From positions 1-64,000 of the forward strand of contig CANLEE010000011.1 of assembly GCA_947489585.1 (NCBI GenBank): a stretch of 64,000 nt of DNA, read 5' to 3'. The position numbers and the translations under genes were made by a program. The notes beneath the pieces are model-generated. The model saw only the letters and a list, made by a program, of their open reading frames with translations. It was not told the DNA's origin and did no database searches. Positions 55,775 through 63,995 of this stretch are shown one piece after another. Every line of letters begins with the position of its first letter. The first letter of the stretch is position 1. Source of the stretch: an uncultured Psychroserpens sp. (GTDB taxonomy: Bacteria; Bacteroidota; Bacteroidia; Flavobacteriales; Flavobacteriaceae).

Positions 55775-56170
55775 ATGAAAGTAACACTAATTAGCATTCC
55801 CGTTCGAGACCAAGAAAAAGCCTTGAAGTTTTATACAGAAAAATTGGGCTTCTTAAAGAAGAAAGACGTACCATTAGGAGGTGAAAATAGATGGTTGACC
55901 CTAGTTTCAGCTGAATGGCAGGATGGACCAGAATTATTATTGGAACCAGCTCCTAATCATTTCGAACCTTGTAAAGTGTTTCAAGATGCATTAATGGAGG
56001 CTGGATTTCCCTATACGCAATTTGATGTTGACGATGTTGACGCCGAATACGAAAGGCTAACAAAACTTGAAGTTGATTTTAGTGTAAAACCAACTAAAAT
56101 GGGAACTGTAAAATTTGCAGTTTTCAATGACACCTGCGGAAATAATATTCAATTAGTAGAAGAGTTATAA
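55775..56170 (+). CDS. VOC family (glyoxalase/dioxygenase-like) protein
   Basis: 131 residues. The N-terminal SIPVRDQEKALKFYTEKLGF and the C-terminal FAVFNDTCGNNIQLVEEL are VOC hallmarks, with the metal-ligand Glu near the end. The typical N-terminal metal His is replaced by a Ser-Ile-Pro start, so it may not bind metal in the standard way. Second gene of the AraC-VOC-ABM operon. Confidence 0.9.
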   Translation: MKVTLISIPVRDQEKALKFYTEKLGFLKKKDVPLGGENRWLTLVSAEWQDGPELLLEPAPNHFEPCKVFQDALMEAGFPYTQFDVDDVDAEYERLTKLEVDFSVKPTKMGTVKFAVFNDTCGNNIQLVEEL

Positions 56171-56185
56171 AACCACATATTAGTT

Positions 56186-56488
56186 ATGATAGCAAGAGTC
56201 TGGAAAGGAAGAACCAAAATTGAACATTTAGATGCTTACACAGCGTTTATGAAAGCTCGAGCTATACCCGATTATAAAAACACTAATGGATTTGTAAAAC
56301 TGACATTTTTAAAGCGTACAGACCATGAATTTGCCTATTTCAATTTAGTCACATTTTGGAAGAATCTTGAGGTTATTAAAAATTTCGCAGGACATAATTT
56401 TGAAAATGCTAAATACTATCCTGAAGACAAAAATTATCTAATTGATTTTCCTGAAAAAGTTACCCATTATGAAGTGTTTGCCGAATAA
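56186..56488 (+). CDS. Antibiotic biosynthesis monooxygenase-like protein
   Basis: 100 residues: MIARVWKGRTKIEHLDAYTA, GFVKLTFLKRTDHEFAYFNL and the FWKNLEVIKNFAG helix match the ABM dimeric alpha-beta barrel fold. Cytosolic. The related lipoprotein at 54712 in the neighbouring block has the same fold. Last gene before repeat copy G. Confidence 0.86.
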   Translation: MIARVWKGRTKIEHLDAYTAFMKARAIPDYKNTNGFVKLTFLKRTDHEFAYFNLVTFWKNLEVIKNFAGHNFENAKYYPEDKNYLIDFPEKVTHYEVFAE

Positions 56489-56494
56489 GTTCAA

Positions 56495-56636
56495 CCTACA
56501 ACAAGCTTCATAATTAATTGTTGAGTTCTCCGATTGTGGTGAACTGACGCAAGAAAATACTTCGTACTTTCCTCTGGTTCATTTTCTTTTGTTAACTTAG
56601 TTCTAGCCAACGCAGAACTGGTGAAGACAACTATTA
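56495..56636 (+). repeat. Intercassette repeat, copy G
   Basis: Left end CCTACAAC (56495-56502), core at 56578-56612, right arm shortened to AAGACAACTATTAAGAC. The complementarity of its left end with copy F's right end is weak, unlike the other pairs. Confidence 0.78.
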
Positions 56637-56641
56637 AGACA

Positions 56642-57190
56642 ATGGATTATTTAGAACTAAAAAATTTATTAGGCAATCGCAAAATCAATCAAGTCATTGA
56701 ACTTTTAAAAAACAATCTTTCCAAGGATGAACATCTTAATCATCTAATATTAAACTCAGCAAGGTACTATGATATTGAACTAGCTATCAATCAAAATACC
56801 ATAAGTATGGAAAATGCAAATGTAGAGAAACAGAAAATTACGGATAGTATTCTAAAACTAATTGACGAACTGAAGTCAAGTGAAGATGAGGAACAAAAAT
56901 TTAGCCCAAGTGAAACCGAAATATCTAATGAAAGAGATACTGAACCAAAAACAATTAGTTCTAGAAACGTCGAACTTGAATCTACAGTATTAATGTTTCT
57001 TAATGTTTTTAACAAATGGTATTTCTCACCCTTGCGAATAAACAAATGGGGAAGTCTACAGGCGGGCTTTCATCATTTGGGAAATTACTCAACTCATGAA
57101 ATTAAAGAAGTACTCATCTATCTCGAAAGTCAAGGAAAAATTAAGCGAACTAAAAGTAAAAAGGGTAATCCAATTTATAAAATCAAATAA
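56642..57190 (+). CDS. Effector-associated-domain protein with a C-terminal winged-helix-like region
   Basis: 182 residues from ATG 56642; a GTG at 56621 lies in the repeat. The first 80 or so residues (LKNLLGNRKINQVIELLKNN, then LILNSARYYDIELAINQNTI, then ITDSILKLIDELKSS) match the effector-associated domain 11 pattern. EADs are death-like adaptor domains that link parts of bacterial conflict systems. A charged linker (80-110) leads to a C-terminal region (EVLIYLESQGKIKRTKSKK) like a winged helix. No effector gene is adjacent. Confidence 0.65.
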   Translation: MDYLELKNLLGNRKINQVIELLKNNLSKDEHLNHLILNSARYYDIELAINQNTISMENANVEKQKITDSILKLIDELKSSEDEEQKFSPSETEISNERDTEPKTISSRNVELESTVLMFLNVFNKWYFSPLRINKWGSLQAGFHHLGNYSTHEIKEVLIYLESQGKIKRTKSKKGNPIYKIK

Positions 57191-57203
57191 TTTATTGTAT
57201 CAC

Positions 57204-57257
57204 AAAAGCAAACTAGGAAAATAATCCCCATAGTGAAACCATACACAAATACAGTAT
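57204..57257 (+). repeat. Right-arm fragment of the intercassette repeat
   Basis: CAAACTAGGAAAATAATCCC followed by GTGAAACCATACACAAATAC aligns with the right arms of copies C and D, but there is no core or left arm upstream. It separates the EAD gene from the GH26-like gene. Confidence 0.65.
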
Positions 57258-57275
57258 ACCCTTATTTGATCAAAC

Positions 57276-58328
57276 ATGAAATTTAAAAGCTTAATTTTTA
57301 CAATACTTTTTTTTTCTTTGGTCTTTATAATGTTTGCGCAAAAATTCGAACCAAAAGATGGTGCGTGTTTCGTTTTTGTTGGACAAGATTTAGAAGCAAC
57401 GGGTGGCTTAGAAGATTATAATAATGGTTATACCGACCATTTTGAGACACCTGCTGGTGTAACGATATATACAAACTTATCTCCTGGTAATATATCCTAT
57501 GGCTACTACAATAAAGGATTGGACGGAATAAAAACAAAAGCCAATTGGGGAGCAGGAGAATCTTGTGCGAATCTTTACTTACAAGATTCTACATATCAAA
57601 ATAGTGCCATCGCAATTGGATTGTCCTTTGTGAACAACGAAAAAAATATTTCTAAAGGAAAGCTTGATCCATTAATTAATGATCTAGCCGATTGGATTAA
57701 ATCTACTAAGCGGCCAGTATTCCTAAGAGTTGGTTATGAATTTGATGGTTGGGATTGGAATCATTATAAGAAAAAATATTATTTAAATGCATGGAAAAGA
57801 ATACATGCTATTTTTAGAGCTAAACAAATTGATAATGTTGCTTTTGTATGGCAATCTAAAGGAACAGGTTCGAATCAAAAGATTTTAGAAGAATGGTACC
57901 CTGGAGATGATTTAGTAGATTGGTGTGCCTATTCTTATTTCGGACAACCAGATGAAGAAATGCTGATTTTTGCAAGAAAACACAATAAACCCGTATTTAT
58001 TTCTGAAGCTACTCCAGTAAGGCAAATAGACAATTTATACTTCGATTCTGATTTAAAAAATGTAACATTAGAGAAAACGATATGGGAAAAATGGTTCGTC
58101 CCCTTTTTCAAAACAATAAATGAAAATTCTGATGTAATTAAAGCCTTTAGTTATATAAATGCTGATTGGTCTTCTCAGCCAATGTGGATTACAAATTCTA
58201 CATTTAATAAGGTTGACTCTAGACTTCAAGTTAGCACCTATGTTTCGCAGAAATGGAGAGAAGAGATAAAAAAACCAAAATACTTGAATGCCTCAGATGA
58301 ATTGTGGAATAAAGCGCTAAAAAACTAG
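57276..58328 (+). CDS. Glycoside hydrolase family 26-like protein
   Basis: 350 residues with a signal peptide (to about residue 21). It has GH26 beta-mannanase-type features: the acid/base Glu155 in FLRVGYEFDGWDW and the nucleophile Glu244 in PVFISEATP. FVWQSKGTG and DWCAYSYFGQP are also conserved. It is probably secreted and cleaves beta-1,4-mannan or a related glycan, but the exact substrate is unknown. It stands alone, with no SusC/SusD or PUL neighbours. Confidence 0.82.
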   Translation: MKFKSLIFTILFFSLVFIMFAQKFEPKDGACFVFVGQDLEATGGLEDYNNGYTDHFETPAGVTIYTNLSPGNISYGYYNKGLDGIKTKANWGAGESCANLYLQDSTYQNSAIAIGLSFVNNEKNISKGKLDPLINDLADWIKSTKRPVFLRVGYEFDGWDWNHYKKKYYLNAWKRIHAIFRAKQIDNVAFVWQSKGTGSNQKILEEWYPGDDLVDWCAYSYFGQPDEEMLIFARKHNKPVFISEATPVRQIDNLYFDSDLKNVTLEKTIWEKWFVPFFKTINENSDVIKAFSYINADWSSQPMWITNSTFNKVDSRLQVSTYVSQKWREEIKKPKYLNASDELWNKALKN

Positions 58329-58360
58329 ATGCAACAATACGTTACAACAAATTAAAACCA

Positions 58361-58819
58361 TCACTTCTGCTTAAATTTCTTATTAATCATTTTTCGTTTC
58401 CATTCTTCTCCGAAGAAATCAAAAACATTAAGAGAATAAATTCCTAACAAAACACCCCAAGAAAGTAATATCCATAAAAAAACATTCCAAAAAGATGAAT
58501 CGTTAACAGCAAGAATAAACGGAGCTAATAAACTCAAAATAGCAACCGCTAAAAGCTTATAAAACCCTTTCAGGTTTTGAACATATACTTCCTCTTTTCT
58601 TATCTGCTCCATCTCTTTTTTCTTATCTGAATCTGCAATATTAATTTCAAAAACTGCGGCCAAAGATTTCAATGACTCTAAACCAGCATTCTCTCCTTTT
58701 TCAATTCTCTGAATGGTTCTTATACTTAATCCACTCATTTCAGCTAACTGGTCTTGTGACCAATGACGCTCTAATCTCATGGTCTTAATATCTCGCAAAT
58801 TAATTGTGTCGGTAGTCAT
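58361..58819 (-). CDS. XRE-type regulator with a two-helix membrane domain
   Basis: 152 residues from ATG 58819. The upstream ATG at 58852 lies at a TATATTTG promoter box and is rejected. The N-terminal HTH is MRLERHWSQDQLAEMSGLSI, then RTIQRIEKGE. The C-terminal part has two hydrophobic segments (LLAVAILSLLAPFIL and VFLWILLSWGVLLGI) like the 2TM domain. Membrane-tethered repressors of this type often sense envelope signals. One of only two minus-strand genes in the right part of the window. Confidence 0.85.
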   Translation of the reverse strand: MTTDTINLRDIKTMRLERHWSQDQLAEMSGLSIRTIQRIEKGENAGLESLKSLAAVFEINIADSDKKKEMEQIRKEEVYVQNLKGFYKLLAVAILSLLAPFILAVNDSSFWNVFLWILLSWGVLLGIYSLNVFDFFGEEWKRKMINKKFKQK

Positions 58820-58849
58820 TGTTCTATAAACTTTAATGTTTTTACTGAG

Positions 58850-58857
58850 CAAATATA
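58850..58857 (-). promoter_or_regulatory. -7 box of the XRE gene
   Basis: TATATTTG on the minus strand. A transcript start near 58843 would leave an untranslated leader of about 24 nt before the ATG at 58819. No good -33 element was found. Confidence 0.45.
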
Positions 58858-59026
58858 AGTATTAACCATTCGTTGATGATGTAATTCATATGACATGGTT
58901 ACGACAGTATTCTGACATAAGTCATTCAGATTAATAATTAGTACAGCAACACCTATAACCACATAGGGTCCTCATCATCTATTCAGAAGCTCATTAATTG
59001 TACATAAACATCGTGGCATAAGGCAA

Positions 59027-59785
59027 TCAATAGCTTTTTAGAGTAAAACCAAAAGTTAAAAACTTATCTTCTTGTTTTTGGTTCTCTATCACAATACTTT
59101 CAAAAGTGTGTCTGTAATTTATTTTAAAATTTAAATACTTCCAAACGGGTAACTCTAAACCAACATCTGCTTGCCAACGAAAATTATTACTTTGCTCAAG
59201 AGAAGGCTGAAAATAAATTTCGTGATTTAAAATTACTTTCTCTTTGAGAACATGGTATTTACCATTTACCCAAATGGTGCCACGAAAAGTATTAATAGAT
59301 TTGCTCCCATCATATTCTGAATAATTAAAGTTAGTTTCAGAAAAATTAGTCTGTTCATATTCACTTGAAATTGACAATTTGAGCCAATCTTTTTTTTTAT
59401 TAAGAATTTGAAAAGTAGCTCCCGCTCCTAACAGATAACGCAAGTCAATTTCCCTTCTAAAATTGGTGCTTACAAACCCCAATACAAACGGATATATTTT
59501 TCGCTCTGGGTTAAGATATAAAAAGTTAAGACTTAATATATCTTCATCTGCCTTTTCCTTACCAAATGCTTGATAAACATAGGAGTTTTGGTTTTTGAAG
59601 ACCCATTTCTTCCAAGGCTTAAAACTAAAATCAGTTTTTGCTCTAAAAATCAAAGTTTCTACATTTCCGTCTTGATAAAATCCAGTTATAGAAAGACTTG
59701 CTTTTACATTAAGCGTATCACTTTCATTGATTTGCCCTGAAAGCAAGGTGGGAAAAATTAAGAAAATATATAATAGCTTTTTCAT
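59027..59785 (-). CDS. DUF481-type outer-membrane beta-barrel protein
   Basis: 252 residues. Signal peptide (to about 17). Beta-strand pattern with SITGFYQDGNVETLIFRAKTD, FRREIDLRYLLGAGATFQIL and a C-terminal FLTFGFTLKSY strand ending in Tyr. This matches the DUF481/YdiY-like outer-membrane family of unknown function. It is divergent from the AraC regulator at 60069, with about 280 nt between. Confidence 0.82.
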   Translation of the reverse strand: MKKLLYIFLIFPTLLSGQINESDTLNVKASLSITGFYQDGNVETLIFRAKTDFSFKPWKKWVFKNQNSYVYQAFGKEKADEDILSLNFLYLNPERKIYPFVLGFVSTNFRREIDLRYLLGAGATFQILNKKKDWLKLSISSEYEQTNFSETNFNYSEYDGSKSINTFRGTIWVNGKYHVLKEKVILNHEIYFQPSLEQSNNFRWQADVGLELPVWKYLNFKINYRHTFESIVIENQKQEDKFLTFGFTLKSY

Positions 59786-60068
59786 TCTATTCTGTTCTTA
59801 AATCACACTTTTACAACAAGCTCGAAATATAATTATTTATAAAATACTTATTACATGTTTTTTAAATTTCCTGCAACGAAATTTAAGTTATAAGTAAACT
59901 TTTAATGATTAAATTATTTTTAAGAATAATAGTAAATTTGAAATAGTTATATTAAATCACCCGTTAAGAACTATAATTAAGTCGAATTAAAAGCAATACA
60001 CTGTTGTGTTTTTTGAAATCAATTAACCAATTTAATACGTTATAAATAGCACCAAATTTCTAATAACT

Positions 60069-60863
60069 ATGATCGTTCTAAACAAAGGAGAATATACAGG
60101 TGATGTTATTCACAGTACCAAAATAGATGGTAGCACCATTACAAATACGCTTTACTCGACACGTAAAAATAATCCTGAGTGGCATTATCATGAGAATCTT
60201 CATATCTGTTTTGTATTTGAAGGCGGAAAAGCAGAAACGAAACACAAAACGTCGTATAGTACTAAAGATGGTAGCCTATTTTTTTATCATGCAGAAGAAA
60301 AACACCGATGGTTATCACCTTCCCCTATTTCGAAAAGCGCTAATATTGAAATAGATCGTTCTTTTCTAAAGAAATATAATCTTACAGAGCAAGATGTTAA
60401 AAAAGCTGTTCAAACAAATATTAGTGCTAAAGCATTAATCTTGAAAATGCAAAAAGAACTGCTCCTTCATGAACAGAACAAATTTCTATATCTTCAAACA
60501 TTATTATTAGAGCTGGTTTCAAATGAGAAACATAAGGCCTATATACATGAACCTCGATGGGTTATACTGCTCAAAAACCTATTGCACGATAACTGGAATG
60601 AAGTTTTATCTCTAAAAGAAATTTCGCTACAAGTAGGTGCACATCCGGTGACTATTTCTAAAAACTTCAAAAAGTATTTTAATTATACTTTAGGAGAATA
60701 TCAACGTCGATTAAAAATTGAAAAAAGCATTGATTTAATAAAGTATACATCTTTATCTCTTTCTGAAATAGCCTTTTATTGTGGGTTTACAGATCAAAGT
60801 CATTTTATAAGAAACTTTAAATTTCACACAAATTTCTTACCTAAAGCTTATAGAAATTTTTAA
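60069..60863 (+). CDS. AraC family transcriptional regulator
   Basis: 264 residues. A cupin-type N-terminal domain (about 30-95, WHYHENLHICFVFEGGKAET, with metal-like His residues) precedes a C-terminal AraC HTH pair (SLKEISLQVGAHPVTISKNF and SLSEIAFYCGFTDQSHFIRN). The S41 peptidase gene follows 72 nt downstream and has a 10-bp inverted repeat over its promoter, so it may be a target. Confidence 0.93.
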   Translation: MIVLNKGEYTGDVIHSTKIDGSTITNTLYSTRKNNPEWHYHENLHICFVFEGGKAETKHKTSYSTKDGSLFFYHAEEKHRWLSPSPISKSANIEIDRSFLKKYNLTEQDVKKAVQTNISAKALILKMQKELLLHEQNKFLYLQTLLLELVSNEKHKAYIHEPRWVILLKNLLHDNWNEVLSLKEISLQVGAHPVTISKNFKKYFNYTLGEYQRRLKIEKSIDLIKYTSLSLSEIAFYCGFTDQSHFIRNFKFHTNFLPKAYRNF

Positions 60864-60883
60864 CAAATAGGCTAATCTTATTC

Positions 60884-60926
60884 TATTTTTGATACAGGTG
60901 GGTTCATATTTTTACAGTATCAAAAA
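60884..60926 (+). promoter_or_regulatory. Promoter with inverted repeat before the S41 peptidase gene
   Basis: A TATTTTTG -7 box (60884-60891) overlaps TTTTTGATAC (60886-60895). Its exact reverse complement GTATCAAAAA lies at 60917-60926, about three helical turns away. A regulator bound to both would sit across the transcription start. Confidence 0.5.
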
Positions 60927-60935
60927 ACGAATCTT

Positions 60936-62294
60936 ATGACTATTAAATTGAAGAACAAATCAGCATTTTTATTACAAATACTCTATAGCAGTATTCTTCT
61001 ATTTATACTAACACAAAATGTATACGCTCAACAAAGCACTATTAAATCTGTAACACCAAAAGAATTAAATACCATTATAGACTCCATTTCAGTTATTGTA
61101 AAAAAGTATTATATAGAACCTGAAATTGGTGAAGCTATTGCTAATCATATCCATTCAAAATACCAAAAGGGGAATTATAATGGTATCACTAATCCACAAA
61201 CGCTTGCAGATTCAATTCAAGTAGATTTAAGAGCTATTAATGGTGATGTTCACATGAGTATGAAATATCGCTCTCCAAGAGAAATTAACATCGACGGAAA
61301 ACCTTCAGAACAAGTAAATAAAACCGGATTATGGACTAATTATGGCTTGTCAGAAATTAAAATATTAGACGGCAATATAGGTTACTTAAAAATCAAACAC
61401 TTTACACAACACCAATATTTAAATGATATCAAACCAGTAATAACAAGTGCCGTTGAATCTTTAAAAAATACGGATGCGCTTATTGTAGATGTACGAAATA
61501 ATGGTGGAGGATTTGAGGAGATGGTTGCCTATTATATCAGTTATTTCTTTGATACCAAAGATCCTATCCATCTTTCAGATTATAGATGTTCATTACATAA
61601 TCACACTTATGGAGTATCGACAGACCCAAATGTATTGGGTACTAAACTTCCTGATATAAAACTATATGTATTAGTCAATGCAAACACAGGATCTGCAGCT
61701 GAATCATTTGCTTATATGCTTAAACATTTAAACAGAGCAACCGTCATTGGGGAAGTCACAGTTGGTGCTGGTAATGGTGCATCAGAACACAAAATAAATA
61801 ATCGATTTAGTATCTATGTTTCAACTGAAGAAACTATTAATGCAATAACCAAAACAAGTTTTGAAAAAGTAGGTGTCATTCCACACATTAAAACAACAAG
61901 CGCTCAAGCATTTCCTAAAGGATATAGATTGGCTTTAGAATATGCGAAAGAAAAAAACACAAAAGAAATAGACCCTTCTAACTATAATCATTTGATTTCG
62001 TTTATTAGCACTCCTAAAAGCGAAAACTCAATAAATCAAAAATACTATTCAAAGTTAATCGGTGAATATCAAGGCGGTAATATACATATAACAATTACCT
62101 TAGAAAATGGTGTATTATTTGGGCAAATACGATCTAAAGGAGGCAAAATAGAATTAACGCTTCTTAAAGACAACATTTTTAAAGTAGGTGATATTAATGA
62201 GCGTATTGAATTTGTGTTTAACAAAAAAGGGGATGTAATTCAGCTCATTGGAATAGATTCACCAATGGAACTCACTAAAGTATCGAGTAACTAA
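60936..62294 (+). CDS. S41 family peptidase (C-terminal processing protease-like)
   Basis: 452 residues with a signal peptide (to about QNVYAQ). The IRBP/S41-type catalytic core has IGYLKIKHF, ALIVDVRNNGGGF, and the serine in NANTGSAAESFAYMLK, followed by VIGEVTVGAGNG. The N-terminal helical part is the retinoid-binding-protein-like bundle. No PDZ domain is obvious. Probably periplasmic. A C-terminal beta domain (about 365-452) is present. Monocistronic or driven by the AraC regulator upstream. Confidence 0.88.
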   Translation: MTIKLKNKSAFLLQILYSSILLFILTQNVYAQQSTIKSVTPKELNTIIDSISVIVKKYYIEPEIGEAIANHIHSKYQKGNYNGITNPQTLADSIQVDLRAINGDVHMSMKYRSPREINIDGKPSEQVNKTGLWTNYGLSEIKILDGNIGYLKIKHFTQHQYLNDIKPVITSAVESLKNTDALIVDVRNNGGGFEEMVAYYISYFFDTKDPIHLSDYRCSLHNHTYGVSTDPNVLGTKLPDIKLYVLVNANTGSAAESFAYMLKHLNRATVIGEVTVGAGNGASEHKINNRFSIYVSTEETINAITKTSFEKVGVIPHIKTTSAQAFPKGYRLALEYAKEKNTKEIDPSNYNHLISFISTPKSENSINQKYYSKLIGEYQGGNIHITITLENGVLFGQIRSKGGKIELTLLKDNIFKVGDINERIEFVFNKKGDVIQLIGIDSPMELTKVSSN

Positions 62295-62463
62295 TAACAC
62301 GTTGCTGATAAACGCTCATAATTATTTTTTGTTTCTGTATACTAGCAAAGTTTGAAGGAATTCCCTTTGGTTCATTTTCTTTTGTTAACTTAGTTCTTGC
62401 CAATGTAATACACTAGAGAAATGAACTTGGTAAAGACAAGTATTAAAGCTTGGGAAAATAATC
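62295..62463 (+). repeat. Intercassette repeat, copy H
   Basis: Core at 62371-62405. Preceded by the usual GGAATTCCCTTTGGTTCAT. The right arm is short (AAGACAAGTATTAAAGC) and ends GGGAAAATAATC directly before an ATG. Left boundary uncertain. Confidence 0.75.
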
Positions 62464-62877
62464 ATGGAAAAACATTTTAAACTTTCTGATTCTGAATTTC
62501 AGCAAAAATTCATTACCTGTGAATTAAATCCATCCTATTTTACTCACGAGGCACACTTGAGGTTGGCATGGATTAATATCAACGAAAATGGAATTGAACA
62601 AGCAGAAAAAAACATTCAAACCCAATTACAGAAGTTTGTAGAATTTGTTGAAGCAAAAGATAAATACAATACAACTTTGACTTTGGCAGCTACAAAAGCA
62701 GTATATCATTTCATGCTCAAATCGAACGCTGACAATTTCAAAGACTTTATAACTGAATTTCCACGACTAAAATATAATTTTAGAGAATTAATGGATTGTC
62801 ATTATGGATTTGATATTTATAATTCGAATCAAGCCAAAACAGAATTTTTAGAACCTGATTTAATTCCATTTGACTGA
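62464..62877 (+). CDS. Hypothetical protein with FTHEAHLRLAW motif
   Basis: 137 residues, cytosolic, with no signal. The conserved SYFTHEAHLRLAWININENG segment recurs in many Bacteroidota small proteins of unknown function. A His pair sits in the motif and one further His (CHYGFDIY) near the end, so metal binding is possible. The ATG follows the right arm of repeat copy H. Confidence 0.72.
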   Translation: MEKHFKLSDSEFQQKFITCELNPSYFTHEAHLRLAWININENGIEQAEKNIQTQLQKFVEFVEAKDKYNTTLTLAATKAVYHFMLKSNADNFKDFITEFPRLKYNFRELMDCHYGFDIYNSNQAKTEFLEPDLIPFD

Positions 62878-62899
62878 ATAAATAGATTGCAAAAGAAAC

Positions 62900-62917
62900 T
62901 CTGAGCATAAGCTCAGA
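62900..62917 (+). terminator. Weak hairpin after the hypothetical gene
   Basis: TCTGAGC pairs with GCTCAGA around ATAA. The following bases are AT-rich but lack a clean T run, so termination would be weak. Confidence 0.35.
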
Positions 62918-62940
62918 ATTTAAAAAGAAATTCAAATGCC

Positions 62941-63483
62941 ATGAAACATAAACTTATTCTAACAACCATTATACTGTTTAGTTTGTCTATATCACCTCTG
63001 TTTGCACAACAGAATAGCTTTATTAAGGAGTATTTAGAGCGATTTGAAAATTCTCGAAAGTATTTAATTCTTGTTGCAGAAATGATGCCTGAAGATAAGT
63101 ATGAATATCAAGCTACGCCTGAATCTTTGACCTTTGCTGAAAATTTAATGCACATAGGCTATGCAATAGATTGGCATAGTCAATCATTATTAGGTGGGCG
63201 AGAATCCAGAGATTGGAAAACCGACACCATCTATAAGGTTGCCAGCAAATCTAAAGAAGAAATGATTGCTACAATTGACAAAACATTTGATGAAGCAATA
63301 CACTTAATTAAAGAATTCGATACGGCCCAATTTGATGACGAACTAGACTATTTTGGATTGAATAGAACTAAGCGGCAAATTTTTTTATTACTAGCTGACC
63401 ATATTACACACCACAGAGGACAAATGCTAGTGTATATGAGATTAAATGGTCTTGTACCACCCAGATACGTTTTATTTCAATAA
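62941..63483 (+). CDS. Secreted DinB-like protein
   Basis: 180 residues with a signal peptide ending PLFAQ. The four-helix DinB/YfiT metal-binding pattern is present: FAENLMHIGYAIDWHSQSLL and ADHITHHRGQMLVYMRL supply the usual three His ligands. Members are thiol-dependent transferases or hydrolases. An exported copy is common in Bacteroidota. The next gene follows after 26 nt. Confidence 0.87.
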   Translation: MKHKLILTTIILFSLSISPLFAQQNSFIKEYLERFENSRKYLILVAEMMPEDKYEYQATPESLTFAENLMHIGYAIDWHSQSLLGGRESRDWKTDTIYKVASKSKEEMIATIDKTFDEAIHLIKEFDTAQFDDELDYFGLNRTKRQIFLLLADHITHHRGQMLVYMRLNGLVPPRYVLFQ

Positions 63484-63509
63484 CTTAAACGGAATTGAAT
63501 ACTATAAGC

Positions 63510-63995
63510 ATGAAATTAAAGACGACTTCTTTAATAATTATTCTTCTAATTGGAATTGATTCCTTTTCACAATCCAATGCTGTAGATGATACAACTAATT
63601 GGAAACTATATATAGACAAAACTATTGGTTACTCTGTCGAATATCCTAAAAACTGGATTGCAAAAGGTGCAAAAGGAGGCTTTATGTGTGGCAAAGAAAG
63701 TGGTTTCAAAAACGCCGAATGGTTGATTTGGCTTAGTAAACCAGAAAACACAGAAAGAATAGATTTCATATTCAACCAAGATGGATTATATGATGGCTAT
63801 GATATCATAGAAACCCCAATTTCAATTAATGGAACTGATGGCGTTCATTCTGTAATAACTCATAAAAAAAAACCAAATGAATACATTGAATTTATTGTTA
63901 TAAAAACAACATCATTTTGGTATCAGATTGTAAATAATGGAGTTAAAGATGAGCGTTTTAAAAAGTTTTACAAAAGCTTTAAAATAATAAATTAA
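63510..63995 (+). CDS. Secreted PsbP-like protein of unknown function
   Basis: 161 residues from ATG 63510 (MKLKTTSLIIILLIG). A TTG at 63495 would add five residues. Signal peptide ends near SFSQ. The mature part starts LYIDKTIGYSVEYPKNWIAK, the opening of many PsbP/MOG1-like proteins, and ends ERFKKFYKSFKIIN. Probably periplasmic or surface-bound. Function unknown. It reaches the right edge of the window but is complete. Confidence 0.75.
   Translation: MKLKTTSLIIILLIGIDSFSQSNAVDDTTNWKLYIDKTIGYSVEYPKNWIAKGAKGGFMCGKESGFKNAEWLIWLSKPENTERIDFIFNQDGLYDGYDIIETPISINGTDGVHSVITHKKKPNEYIEFIVIKTTSFWYQIVNNGVKDERFKKFYKSFKIIN

Noticed and set aside
45358..62463. Classical integron with integrase
   Set aside because: No tyrosine recombinase gene is in the window, and the repeat ends do not follow the GTTRRRY consensus. 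Only an integron-like layout is claimed.
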